Shown: one piece after another, positions 17,693 to 25,479 of the stretch
How positions within the stretch are numbered: position 1 is the first letter of the stretch
How the letters are laid out: each line of letters starts with the position of its first letter
Assembly (NCBI GenBank): GCA_903895005.1
Contig: CAITSH010000258.1
Span: 1-25,489, forward strand
Reading direction: 5' to 3'
DNA: 25,489 nt
From: an uncultured Pseudomonadota bacterium
GTDB lineage: Bacteria; Pseudomonadota; Gammaproteobacteria; Burkholderiales; SG8-39
Made by a program: the position numbers and the translations under genes
The notes under the pieces: model-generated
Database searches by the model: none
What the model was told of the DNA's origin: nothing
The model's input: only the letters and a program-made list of their open reading frames with translations

Positions 17693-19023
17693 TGCGATCA
17701 AAAAGCCCACCCGGTCGCCTTGTTCGCGCTCCGGAAAATTTTCTTGGCCCCGATGAGATCGCGGCCGTGCAGGCGGGACGCCGCGAGTTTCTGAAGGCCG
17801 GTTTTCTAGCGGCCGCGGCCGGTATCGCGGCGGCACCCGTGGCTTTGCGCGCCGCAGGCGGCGAAGAGGCGATTCTCAAGCCCTCCGCGTTCAGTACCTC
17901 GCTTGGTCAGCCGGTCGCAGCGCGCGGCTACGGGCAACCTTCGACGCATGAGCAGAACCTGGCGAGGCGCGAGAGCCCGGGCTTGACGCGTGTCTCGGCC
18001 GCATCCGTTTCATTTGCGCCGCTGCAGGGCTTTTTCGGCATCATCACGCCCAACGGCCTGCATTTCGAGCGTCATCACCAAGGGTGGCAGGACATCGACC
18101 CGGCCCAACACCGCCTGATGATCAACGGATTGGTCAGGGCGCCGCGCGTCTACACCATGGACGACCTGATGCGCCTGCCCGCTGTGTCGCGCATGCATTT
18201 CATCGAGTGTGGCGCCAACAGCGGCATGGAATGGGCCAATGTCGCGGTGCCCACGGTGCAGTACACCCACGGCATGTTGTCGTGTTGCGAATTCACCGGC
18301 GTGCCGCTGTCGGTGTTGCTCGATGACTGCGGCTTCGACCGGAAAAACGGCAGGTACGTCCTGGCCGAGGGCGGCGACGGCGCGGGACTGACACGCACTA
18401 TTGCAATCGAACGCGCGCTCGATGACGTGATGGTGGCCTGGGCCATGAACGGTGAAATGCTGCGCCCGGAAAACGGTTATCCCTTGCGCCTGGTGGTGCC
18501 GGGGGTGCAGGGCGTGTCCTGGGTCAAATGGCTGCGCCGCCTCGAGGTCGGCGACCAGCCCTGGTTTACGCGAGAGGAGGCAATGCACTATATCGACCTC
18601 ATGCCCGACGGCGTACACCGCCAGTTCACCTCGATCCAGGAATGCAAGTCCGTGATCACCTCGCCCTCGGGCGGGCAGAAGCTGATCGGGAAGGGGTATT
18701 ACAACGTCACCGGGCTCGCCTGGTCGGGGCGCGGCAAGATCAGGCGCGTCGACGTATCGCTTGACGGTGGGCGCAACTGGCAGCGTGCGCGCCTGGAATC
18801 GCCGGTACTGGACAAATGCCTTACGCGATTCAACCTGCCATGGATTTGGGATGGAAGTCCGGCGATTTTGCAGTCGCGTGCACTCGACAGTACCGGTTAC
18901 GTGCAGCCGCAGTCACGCCAACTGCGGGCGGTCCGCGGTACGCGGTCGATTTATCACAACAACGCCATTCAGTCCTGGCGAGTGAACGCGACCGGCGAGG
19001 TGGAAAATGTTCAGCTGGGCTAA
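17683..19023 (+). CDS. soxC: SoxC, molybdenum sulfite/sulfane dehydrogenase subunit
   Basis: A 446-residue sulfite-oxidase-family protein with a twin-arginine signal (AGRREFLKAGFLAAAA, residues 31-46), as expected for a cofactor-loaded periplasmic enzyme. The molybdenum-ligating Cys is C176 in HFIECGANSG. The dimerisation domain follows, with VQGVSWVKWLRR near residue 276 and SGRGKIRRVDVSLDGG near residue 350. With SoxD it oxidises the sulfane sulfur bound to SoxY, so that thiosulfate can go fully to sulfate without sulfur globules. ATGs at 17683 and 17692 are both possible; the second is coupled to a possible leader ORF. Its 3' end overlaps soxD by 17 bp. Confidence 0.95.
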   Translation: MDLMRSKSPPGRLVRAPENFLGPDEIAAVQAGRREFLKAGFLAAAAGIAAAPVALRAAGGEEAILKPSAFSTSLGQPVAARGYGQPSTHEQNLARRESPGLTRVSAASVSFAPLQGFFGIITPNGLHFERHHQGWQDIDPAQHRLMINGLVRAPRVYTMDDLMRLPAVSRMHFIECGANSGMEWANVAVPTVQYTHGMLSCCEFTGVPLSVLLDDCGFDRKNGRYVLAEGGDGAGLTRTIAIERALDDVMVAWAMNGEMLRPENGYPLRLVVPGVQGVSWVKWLRRLEVGDQPWFTREEAMHYIDLMPDGVHRQFTSIQECKSVITSPSGGQKLIGKGYYNVTGLAWSGRGKIRRVDVSLDGGRNWQRARLESPVLDKCLTRFNLPWIWDGSPAILQSRALDSTGYVQPQSRQLRAVRGTRSIYHNNAIQSWRVNATGEVENVQLG

Positions 19024-20092
19024 GGCCGCAGTGACGTCGAACCTGGCCGTGGTGCTGACGCTGGCTTTGACCCTGACCCTGACCCTTGGGCTCGGTGCGA
19101 CCGCCGCATCGGCGCAGTCCGGAAAGTTTCCCGGTATAGGCCGAATCGCCACGCCGGAGGAGGTGCGTGCATGGGATACCGACGTGCGTCCCGACTTCAA
19201 GGGCCTGCCACCTGGCTCGGGCAGTGTTGAAAAAGGGCAGGCCGTCTGGGAAGACAAATGCGCGTCCTGTCACGGCGTGTTTGGGGAGTCGAACGAATTT
19301 TTCACGCCCGTCGTGGGGGGCGTGACGCCAGATGATGTGAGCCGAGGACGTGTCGCCGCCCTTGTGACCAAGCCAGAATTACAGCGCACGACGCTGATGA
19401 AACTCTCATCCATTGCCACGTTATGGGACTACATCAACCGCGCCATGCCCTGGAACGCGCCCAAGACCCTTAGTGTCGAGGAGGTCTATGCGGTCACCGC
19501 CTACATTCTCAATCTCGGCGAGATCCTGCCCGACCGGTTTGTGTTGTCGGACAAAAATATCGGCGAAGTGCAACTGCGCGTTCCGAATCGCAACGGGATG
19601 ACCCGCCGGCACGGACTTTGGGACGTGGAAGGGCGGCCGGATGTCAAAAGCACCCCGTGTATGCGAAATTGTTCCATCGGCAAATCCGGTGCGGTTCAAA
19701 TCGCATCATCGATTCCCGACTACGCGCGCGATGCGCACGGCAACCTGGCGGCGCAGAATCGCCTCGTCGGCCCGGTGCGCGGCGCGGTCACCTTGAGGTC
19801 CGACGCTTCCCCGGGTACGACCACGGCCGGTGCGGATGCGCGAACCATGCTGAGTGGCAGTAATTGCCTGGGGTGCCACGGGGTCGACAAACGCATCGTC
19901 GGGCCTTCTTTTATTGAAATCGCCTCGCGCTATAAAAATGACGCCGGCGCGGAATCCCGGCTGGTCAGCAAGGTCAAGGAAGGCGGCAGCGGTGTCTGGG
20001 GCAATGTGCCCATGCCGCCCCACGCCGAGGTGGGCGCGGAGGCCCTGCGCGCAATGGTGCGCTGGATTTTGTCCTCAACCGCCCAAAACTAA
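19007..20092 (+). CDS. soxD: SoxD, dihaem cytochrome c subunit of sulfane dehydrogenase
   Basis: A 361-residue periplasmic protein with a Sec signal peptide whose core includes LTLTLTLGLG, encoded by TGACCC repeated three times (19068-19085). Haem sites are C85-A-S-C88-H89 and C287-L-G-C290-H291, the second in a compact C-terminal class I domain. The CMRNC pair at 218-222 lies in the region joining the domains. SoxD accepts electrons from SoxC and passes them to other c-type cytochromes. The start overlaps soxC by 17 bp and is preceded by GAGGTGG. The first haem domain has the usual SoxD lead-in FPGIGRIATPEEVRAWDTDV. Confidence 0.95.
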   Translation: MFSWAKAAVTSNLAVVLTLALTLTLTLGLGATAASAQSGKFPGIGRIATPEEVRAWDTDVRPDFKGLPPGSGSVEKGQAVWEDKCASCHGVFGESNEFFTPVVGGVTPDDVSRGRVAALVTKPELQRTTLMKLSSIATLWDYINRAMPWNAPKTLSVEEVYAVTAYILNLGEILPDRFVLSDKNIGEVQLRVPNRNGMTRRHGLWDVEGRPDVKSTPCMRNCSIGKSGAVQIASSIPDYARDAHGNLAAQNRLVGPVRGAVTLRSDASPGTTTAGADARTMLSGSNCLGCHGVDKRIVGPSFIEIASRYKNDAGAESRLVSKVKEGGSGVWGNVPMPPHAEVGAEALRAMVRWILSSTAQN

Positions 20093-20102
20093 GGAGGTCA
20101 AA

Positions 20103-20213
20103 ATGCATTTGCTAAGCGTGGCCGGTTATTTGTTAGGGGCGGCGCGCGCGGGTATAATCCCGAAAATTCTCATTCTGTTCAGCATTTTAGATTCCGGAGG
20201 GCATGACGCATGA
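20103..20213 (+). CDS. Possible 36-residue small ORF between soxD and soxY
   Basis: A strong AAGGAGG (20091-20097) lies 5 nt before an ATG that opens a 36-codon frame. It encodes a hydrophobic peptide (start MHLLSVAGYLLGAARAG, then IIPKILILFSIL). Its TGA overlaps the soxY ATG by 4 bp (ATGA), a coupling layout. I recognise no family. A sigma-70 promoter lies inside this frame, so the ribosome site may be a relic or may couple soxD to soxY on read-through transcripts. Confidence 0.3.
   Translation: MHLLSVAGYLLGAARAGIIPKILILFSILDSGGHDA
20130..20158 (+). promoter_or_regulatory. Near-consensus sigma-70 promoter for soxYZ and downstream sox genes
   Basis: TTGTTA (20130-20135, 4 of 6) is followed after exactly 17 bp by a perfect TATAAT (20153-20158). 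The spacer is unusually GC-rich with a GCGCGCG run. Transcription would start near 20165, 45 nt ahead of the soxY ATG. It predicts expression of soxYZAXB independently of soxCD. Confidence 0.65.
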
Positions 20214-20704
20214 ACAATCAACCACACAATCAGCCGAATAATCAGCGCAGGCAGTTAATGAAGGCGGGCGGCGGCATGGCCGTGATGGCAGTGGCGATTG
20301 TCGCCGGTCTGATCCGACCCCAGGACGCGCTCGCCGCCGACTGGAATAACGCTGCGTTTTCGACCAAGACGATCGCTGATACGGTCAAGGCAATGGGCGG
20401 TGGGGCGACGGCCGACAGCAAGGACATCCAGATCACGGCACCGGACATTGCCGAGAACGGCATGGTGGTGCCGATTTCCGTGACCAGCAACCTGGCCAAG
20501 ACGCAGTCCATTTCGATCCTGGTCGAAAAGAACCCGAACACCCTGGCTGCATCGTTTGACATTCTTGATGGCACCGACCCGTTTGTGCAGACGCGCGTCA
20601 AGATGGGACAGAGTTCCAACGTGTATGCGGTGGTCAAGGCCGACGGCAAGTACTACAGCGCGGTCAAGGAAATCAAAGTCACCCTCGGCGGATGCGGGGG
20701 CTGA
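20210..20704 (+). CDS. soxY: SoxY, sulfur-substrate carrier subunit
   Basis: A 164-residue protein with a twin-arginine-type N-terminus (NQRRQLMKAGGGMAVMAVAI) and a mature start near residue 43. It ends in GGCGG with the carrier Cys at 162, on which thiosulfate and its intermediates are bound covalently in the Sox cycle. The swinging-arm sequence at the very C-terminus is intact. GGAGGG at 20196-20201 supports the ATG at 20210. It partners with SoxZ, encoded 74 bp downstream, and is likely exported folded as a SoxYZ complex, since SoxZ has no signal peptide. Confidence 0.97.
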   Translation: MNNQPHNQPNNQRRQLMKAGGGMAVMAVAIVAGLIRPQDALAADWNNAAFSTKTIADTVKAMGGGATADSKDIQITAPDIAENGMVVPISVTSNLAKTQSISILVEKNPNTLAASFDILDGTDPFVQTRVKMGQSSNVYAVVKADGKYYSAVKEIKVTLGGCGG

Positions 20705-20778
20705 GCGCAATCTTGGGGTACGGCCGCCGCGGTTGATACCGCTCGCGGAACACGGAAGAACACGCTAAGGAGCACGAC

Positions 20779-21093
20779 ATGGCAGAACCAATGAAAATCC
20801 GCGCAGCAATGCTGGGCGACAAGGTTGAAGTGAAGGCCTTGATGAGCCACACCATGGAAACCGGGCAGCGCAAGGATGCCAAAGGCGCCACCATCCCCGC
20901 GCACTTCATCCAAAACGTTTCGGCCACGCACAACGGCAAAACTGTATTGTCGGCGCAGTGGGGACCCGCTGTCTCGACCAATCCGTTTTTGTCGTTCCGA
21001 TTCAAGGGCGGCAAGCCGGGTGAAAAGGTTGTCATCACCTGGACCGACAACAAGGGCGACAAGCGCACCGATGAGGCGACAATCACCGGCTAG
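20779..21093 (+). CDS. soxZ: SoxZ, partner of SoxY
   Basis: A 104-residue all-beta protein (MAEPMKIRAAMLGDKVEVK; HTMETGQRKDAKG; HFIQNVSATHNGKTVLSAQWGP) typical of SoxZ. It has no signal peptide, consistent with co-export bound to SoxY through the Tat pathway. AAGGAG at 20767-20772 precedes the ATG by 6 nt. SoxYZ presents the carrier cysteine to SoxXA, SoxB and SoxCD. Confidence 0.97.
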   Translation: MAEPMKIRAAMLGDKVEVKALMSHTMETGQRKDAKGATIPAHFIQNVSATHNGKTVLSAQWGPAVSTNPFLSFRFKGGKPGEKVVITWTDNKGDKRTDEATITG

Positions 21094-21198
21094 TCAGTCG
21101 AGATCGTGTCGTTGCAGAAACTTCGAACCAGCGCCAACCAGCGACCCCAGGGTCGCGCCCGGACCAACACAGGTCAACCGGGTCACCCAGGAGGAAAC

Positions 21199-21999
21199 AT
21201 GCTCAAGCCGCTCATGGCTGTCGCCGCGGTACTGTCACTGTGTTGGGGATCCGCCGGCGCGCAGAACACCCAGCAGGAAATCGAGCGTTACCGCCAGATG
21301 ATCGCAGACGGCAACCCCGCAGAACTGTTTGAGGCCAAGGGCGAGGACATCTGGAAACAAAAGCGCGGCCCGAAGAAAGTGTCGCTCGAGCAATGCGACC
21401 TGGGCAGGGGGCCGGGCGTAGTCAAGGACGCCTACGTCGAACTGCCGCGATATTTCAAGGACGCCGACCGCGTCATGGATCTGGAAACGCGCATTGTGCA
21501 TTGCATGGTGACCCTGCAGGGGATCAAGCTTGAGGACGCGAAGCGCAACCCATATTCCAATGCCGACCGCACCTCCGATATGGAATCGATAGTCGCGTTC
21601 GTAACCTCAGAGTCCAAGGGTTCCAGGATGAACGTTTCGATGTCTAACGCCAGGGAACGCGAGATGTACCAGATCGGTGAAAAGATGTTTTTTTACCGCG
21701 CGGGTCCGCACGATTTCTCCTGCGCCACCTGCCATGGCGAGGACAGCAAGCGCATCCGGTTGCAGGATCTGCCTAATCTGACCAGCCAGAAGGACGCGCA
21801 GCGCGCCTACACCACGTGGCCGGCCTACCGCGTTTCGCAGAGTACCGTGCGCACCATGCAATGGCGCCTGAATGACTGCTTCAGGCAGCAGCGTTTCCCG
21901 AATCTCGATTTCACCTCGGATGCGTCCATCGCGCTGACGATGTTTCTTGCCCGCAATGCCAACGGCGGCGTCTTTGCCGCGCCGGCCCTGAAGCGCTGA
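21199..21999 (+). CDS. soxA: SoxA, cytochrome c of the SoxAX thiosulfate-loading enzyme (single CxxCH form)
   Basis: A 266-residue protein. I chose the ATG at 21199 because AGGAGG (21189-21194) is well placed and a signal peptide follows (MLKPLMAVAAVLSLCWGSAGA); an in-frame start at 21106 would bury that signal. There is one haem motif, C175-A-T-C178-H179. The N-terminal haem of dihaem SoxA proteins is absent; in its place are single cysteines C66 and C102, which probably form a disulfide. The active-site Cys that takes a persulfide is C227 in LNDCFRQQRFP. With SoxX it joins thiosulfate to the SoxY cysteine. It follows soxZ by 105 bp, a gap holding a GCGACC/GGTCGC hairpin at 21141-21156. Confidence 0.95.
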   Translation: MLKPLMAVAAVLSLCWGSAGAQNTQQEIERYRQMIADGNPAELFEAKGEDIWKQKRGPKKVSLEQCDLGRGPGVVKDAYVELPRYFKDADRVMDLETRIVHCMVTLQGIKLEDAKRNPYSNADRTSDMESIVAFVTSESKGSRMNVSMSNAREREMYQIGEKMFFYRAGPHDFSCATCHGEDSKRIRLQDLPNLTSQKDAQRAYTTWPAYRVSQSTVRTMQWRLNDCFRQQRFPNLDFTSDASIALTMFLARNANGGVFAAPALKR

Positions 22000-22012
22000 C
22001 CCGGAGCACGCC

Positions 22013-22639
22013 ATGATTTCTTTAACATCCAGAATTGTCCTGCTCGGTTCCGGCGTGCTTGTATTTTTCGCAGGGTGTGCCACATCGCTTACCGACAACG
22101 AAGCCGAGCGGCGTGCCGTCGAAATGATGAAGTCCTCGTTCCTGGCGCAGGGGCAGGCATCCCTGGCCCGCCTTGACCAGGATGAGGTGCAGGCCCTTTG
22201 CAGCAAGTACCACCCCGGCCAACCGATTCCCAAAGACGTGGCCGACAAGATTGAGAAGGCGCAGTTTGCAGCGATCAAATACCCGGCCAAGCTGATGGGT
22301 AACTGGGCGGCGGGCGAACGTGTTGCCCAGACCGGCACAGGCTTCCAGTTTTCGGACGGCCCTACCGCACCGGTCGGCGCCAATTGCTACGCCTGCCACC
22401 AGATGTCCAAGCAGGAATTGTCCTACGGCAATATTGGGCCCAGCCTTTACCAGTTCGGCAAGCTGCGCGGCAGTTCCGAGGCGATACAGAAATACACCTA
22501 CGGCAAGATTTTCAACTCGAACGCCTTTTCGGCTTGTTCAAACATGCCGCGTTTCGGGCACAGCAAAATCCTGACTGAAGCGCAAATGGCCGATATCACC
22601 GCGTTGTTGCTGGATCCCGCATCTCCCGTCAACCAATAG
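22013..22639 (+). CDS. soxX: SoxX, monohaem cytochrome c subunit of SoxAX
   Basis: A 208-residue protein with one haem motif, C125-Y-A-C128-H129, and a likely Met178 ligand in CSNMPRFGH. The N-terminus (RIVLLGSGVLVFFAGC) looks like a lipoprotein signal with Cys22 at the lipobox, so SoxX may be membrane-anchored. About 100 residues precede the cytochrome domain, so it is longer than the compact Paracoccus type. GGAG at 22003-22006 precedes the ATG, 13 bp behind the soxA stop. Confidence 0.94.
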   Translation: MISLTSRIVLLGSGVLVFFAGCATSLTDNEAERRAVEMMKSSFLAQGQASLARLDQDEVQALCSKYHPGQPIPKDVADKIEKAQFAAIKYPAKLMGNWAAGERVAQTGTGFQFSDGPTAPVGANCYACHQMSKQELSYGNIGPSLYQFGKLRGSSEAIQKYTYGKIFNSNAFSACSNMPRFGHSKILTEAQMADITALLLDPASPVNQ

Positions 22640-22666
22640 GCGTCATGAAGGCGTCAAGCGGGCGGC

Positions 22667-22694
22667 CTGCCCGGATCGACCTGCCCGGATCGAC
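22667..22694. repeat. 14-bp perfect tandem duplication between soxX and soxB
   Basis: CTGCCCGGATCGAC occurs twice head to tail (22667-22680 and 22681-22694) in the 90-bp spacer. It lies 36 bp before the soxB start and outside both genes. Confidence 0.9.
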
Positions 22695-22729
22695 CTCTCG
22701 CGTTTGACCCGCAAGAAGGGAAGGCCACA

Positions 22730-24433
22730 TTGCTGTCCCGCCGCGAATTTCTCCGAGTCCTTGCGCTGGCTTCTGCCGCCGGCCTGCCGCTGGCGGCGGG
22801 CGCGCAGCAACGCCGCAGTTTTTACGACCTGCCGCGCTTTGGCAATGTTTCGCTGCTGCACTTCACCGACTGCCATGCGCAGCTGCTCCCGACGTATTTT
22901 CGCGAGCCCAGCTTCAACCTTGGTATCGCCGGCAGCGCCGATCGCGCGCCGCATCTGGTGGGCGAATCGCTGCTCAAGGAATTTGGCTTCAAGCCCGGTT
23001 CGCGTGAAGCCCATGCCTTTACCTACCTCGATTTCACCAGGGCCGCGCGCGTTTACGGCAAGGTCGGCGGATTCGCACACCTTGCGACGCTGGTAAAGCA
23101 ACTCAGGGCATCGCGCCCGGCGTCTTTGCTGCTTGATGGTGGCGATACCTGGCAGGGTTCGGGCACCGCGCTGTGGACGCAGGGGCGCGACATGATTGCC
23201 GCTCAGAAACTGCTCGGGGTCGACCTGATGACGGCGCATTGGGAATTCACCTACGGCCAGGACCGCGTCAAGGATATTGTCGGGAAAGAACTCGGCAAAA
23301 TAGAATTTCTCGCGCAAAACGTGGAGACCAACGATTTTGGCGACCCGGTGTTCAAGCCATGGACCATGCGTGAGTTGGGCGGCGTGCCGGTGGCGGTGAT
23401 CGGACAGGCCTTCCCCTACACGCCTATTGCCAACCCGCGTTACATGGTCGCCGACTGGAAGTTCGGCATCCAGGAAGAGCGCCTGCAAAAGCAGGTCGAG
23501 GAGGCGCGCGCCAAAGGGGCGCAAGTGGTGGTGCTGTTGTCACACAATGGCATGGACGTTGACGTGAAGCTCGCTTCGCGCGTGACGGGCATCGACGTCA
23601 TCATGGGCGGGCACACCCACGACGGCGTGCCCGCGCCGCTTGCAGTAAAAAATTCCGGCGGCCAGACGCTGGTGACCAACGCGGGGTCCAACGGCAAATT
23701 TATTGCTGTGCTCGACCTGGATGTAAAGGCCGGCAAGATCGCAGCCTGGCGCTACAAGCTCTTGCCGGTGTTTGCCAACCTGTTGACGCCCGACCGTGAC
23801 ATGGCTGCGCTGATCGAAGCGCAGCGCGCACCCTACGCGGCAAAGCTGGCCGAGAAGCTCGCTGTAAGCGAGGGCCTGCTGTACCGGCGCGGTAATTTCA
23901 ACGGTTCCTTTGACCAGGTCATACTCGATGCACTTATGGCGGTAAAAGGGGCGGAGATTGCGTTCTCGCCCGGCTTTCGCTGGGGGACGAGCATCCTGCC
24001 CGGACAGGTCATCACCTATGAACACCTGATGGACCAGACCGCCATCACTTACCCTTACACTACGCTCAGCGAAATGAGCGGCGAGACGATCAAGACCGTG
24101 CTCGAGGATGTCGCCGACAACCTGTTCAACCCAGACCCCTACTACCAGCAAGGCGGTGACATGGTGCGCGTGGGCGGCATGCGCTACACCTGCAATCCGC
24201 TGGCAAAAATCGGCGAGCGCATCAGTGACATGCGCCTGGGTGATACGCCGATCGAGGCGGGCAAGAATTACAAGGTTGCCGGCTGGGCGCCGGTGGCCGA
24301 GGGGGCGAAGGGAGAGCCGATCTGGGACGTGGTGGGCAGCTACCTGCGCGACAAAAAGACCATCAAAACGCCTGTCCTCAACCTGCCGAGCATCACCGGT
24401 ATGGATGGCAACAAGGGAATGTCCCGGACATGA
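22730..24433 (+). CDS. soxB: SoxB, dimanganese sulfate thiohydrolase
   Basis: A 567-residue 5'-nucleotidase-family protein with a Tat signal at the extreme N-terminus (SRREFLRVLALASAAGLPLA). Metal and active-site blocks are HFTDCHAQ (D47, H49), LDGGDTWQGSG (D139), TAHWEFTYG (H170), LLSHNGMD and MGGHTHDG. The HWEFT form, where other 5'-nucleotidases have GNHEF, marks SoxB. It releases sulfate from the SoxY-bound sulfonate. The only good start is TTG at 22730, preceded by AAGGGAAGG. Its TGA overlaps the ATG of the thioredoxin gene by 4 bp. Confidence 0.97.
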   Translation: MLSRREFLRVLALASAAGLPLAAGAQQRRSFYDLPRFGNVSLLHFTDCHAQLLPTYFREPSFNLGIAGSADRAPHLVGESLLKEFGFKPGSREAHAFTYLDFTRAARVYGKVGGFAHLATLVKQLRASRPASLLLDGGDTWQGSGTALWTQGRDMIAAQKLLGVDLMTAHWEFTYGQDRVKDIVGKELGKIEFLAQNVETNDFGDPVFKPWTMRELGGVPVAVIGQAFPYTPIANPRYMVADWKFGIQEERLQKQVEEARAKGAQVVVLLSHNGMDVDVKLASRVTGIDVIMGGHTHDGVPAPLAVKNSGGQTLVTNAGSNGKFIAVLDLDVKAGKIAAWRYKLLPVFANLLTPDRDMAALIEAQRAPYAAKLAEKLAVSEGLLYRRGNFNGSFDQVILDALMAVKGAEIAFSPGFRWGTSILPGQVITYEHLMDQTAITYPYTTLSEMSGETIKTVLEDVADNLFNPDPYYQQGGDMVRVGGMRYTCNPLAKIGERISDMRLGDTPIEAGKNYKVAGWAPVAEGAKGEPIWDVVGSYLRDKKTIKTPVLNLPSITGMDGNKGMSRT

Positions 24434-24924
24434 CGCGCCTCATCGTAAATTGCCTGCTGTCAGTCGTGTTGTTTTTGGCCGCGAGTGTCGCGCATGCGCT
24501 TAAAGTGGGCGATCCTGTCGCGCTGCCCGACATCACGCTGCACGACGGCAGCGTGTTGCGCGCCGCCGATCTCAAGGGCAAGGTGGTGGTGCTCGAGTAC
24601 TGGGCTTCGTGGTGCCCGTTTTGCAAAAACACCATGCCGCACCTGCAAAAGCTGTATGACGCCAACAAGGCACGGGGCCTGGAAGTCATCATGCTGTCCA
24701 TCGACAAGACCGAACGCGAGGCGGTCGATGCGCTGCGTGAACGCGGCTTCAACATGCGTGCCGGCATGGCTACAGCCGAGATTAATCGCGTCTTCGGGCG
24801 CCTGCGCGGCCTGCCGGTGACCTACATCATCGGCCGCGACGGCCGGCTGGCGCGCCAGGAGATGGGCGAGTTGTTCCCCGAGGACATCGCCGAGTTTGCC
24901 GATTTCCTGCGCCCGTCACGCTGA
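24430..24924 (+). CDS. Periplasmic TlpA/SoxW-type thioredoxin
   Basis: A 164-residue secreted thioredoxin-fold protein. The signal peptide covers about residues 1-23 (MTRLIVNCLLSVVLFLAASV). The redox motif is W61-C62-P-F-C65 in EYWASWCPFCKNTMP, and the cis-Pro loop is LRGLPVTYIIG near residue 138. Its ATG overlaps the soxB stop (ATGA), so it is translationally coupled to the Sox operon. SoxW/SoxS-type thioredoxins keep SoxYZ and related Sox proteins reduced and active, which is the likely role here. The usual membrane electron donor (SoxV/CcdA) is not in the window, so how it is re-reduced is open. Confidence 0.88.
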   Translation: MTRLIVNCLLSVVLFLAASVAHALKVGDPVALPDITLHDGSVLRAADLKGKVVVLEYWASWCPFCKNTMPHLQKLYDANKARGLEVIMLSIDKTEREAVDALRERGFNMRAGMATAEINRVFGRLRGLPVTYIIGRDGRLARQEMGELFPEDIAEFADFLRPSR

Positions 24925-25027
24925 GCCGGCCGCCGGCGGGCCTTCACCGCGACTTGGGAATTCCCCGAGCGGCCCGATTCCCCCTGACAATCCCCTGATA
25001 TTCCCGAGGGTTAGGGGTATTTTCCGT

Positions 25028-25033
25028 TATAAT
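25028..25033 (+). promoter_or_regulatory. Candidate -10 box for the FmdB-type gene
   Basis: A perfect TATAAT, 30 bp before the ATG at 25063. No good -35 hexamer is found at 16-18 bp upstream. The 138-bp gap behind the thioredoxin gene also contains the palindrome GGGAATTCCC (24956-24965) and no further gene. Confidence 0.4.
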
Positions 25034-25062
25034 CTTGGATTTTGGATTTGGCCGAGGCCGAC

Positions 25063-25419
25063 ATGCCAATCTACGCTTACCGTTGTGCCGAATGCGGGTT
25101 CCAGAAGGATCACCTCCAGAAGGTGAGCGACCCCCTGCTGACCGAATGCCCCGAGTGCGGCAAATCCAGCTATAAAAAAATGCTGACCGCCGCCGGTTTC
25201 CAGTTAAAGGGGACCGGCTGGTACGTGACCGACTTCAAGGGGGGCGGTGCCAAGACGGTGCCTGCGGTGTCCGCCGACGCCAAGGGCGACGATGCGAAGC
25301 CCGCGTCCAAGTCCGACGATGCGTCCAAGTCCGAACCGGCGGCGCCGGCGAAAAGCGAAAGCGCCGCGGCGCCCGCCGCTGCTCCGGCCGCTTCGACGCC
25401 CTCTTCGGCCTCGACCTGA
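25063..25419 (+). CDS. FmdB-family zinc-ribbon protein
   Basis: A 118-residue protein. The N-terminal 45 residues form the FmdB/CxxC_CxxC_SSSS zinc ribbon: MPIYAYRCAECGF with C8 and C11, then C29-P-E-C32-G. After GFQLKGTGWYVTDFKG comes a low-complexity tail of about 60 residues rich in Ala, Ser, Lys, Pro and Asp, probably disordered. I chose the ATG at 25063 because the family opens MPIYAYRC; an in-frame ATG at 25042 adds seven unlike residues. The family is widespread and its function is poorly defined. In many betaproteobacteria such a gene precedes a DUF502 gene and aspS, which may lie just beyond the window. Confidence 0.93.
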   Translation: MPIYAYRCAECGFQKDHLQKVSDPLLTECPECGKSSYKKMLTAAGFQLKGTGWYVTDFKGGGAKTVPAVSADAKGDDAKPASKSDDASKSEPAAPAKSESAAAPAAAPAASTPSSAST

Positions 25420-25458
25420 TCGCCCTGGCGCGCCGGTCGTGCCGCACCTGATTTGCCG

Positions 25459-25479
25459 CCCGCGCGTTGCGGGTTTTGT
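25459..25479 (+). terminator. Terminator-like hairpin behind the FmdB-type gene
   Basis: CCCGC (25459-25463) and GCGGG (25469-25473) form a 5-bp GC stem with a GCGTT loop, followed by TTTTGT. It is about 40 nt behind the stop. The stem is short but GC-only and the T tract is in place. Confidence 0.6.

Noticed and set aside
21141..21156. Terminator or operator between soxZ and soxA
   Set aside because: GCGACC/GGTCGC forms a neat 6-bp hairpin, but no T tract follows and the genes belong to one operon. At most it is an mRNA processing or stability element.
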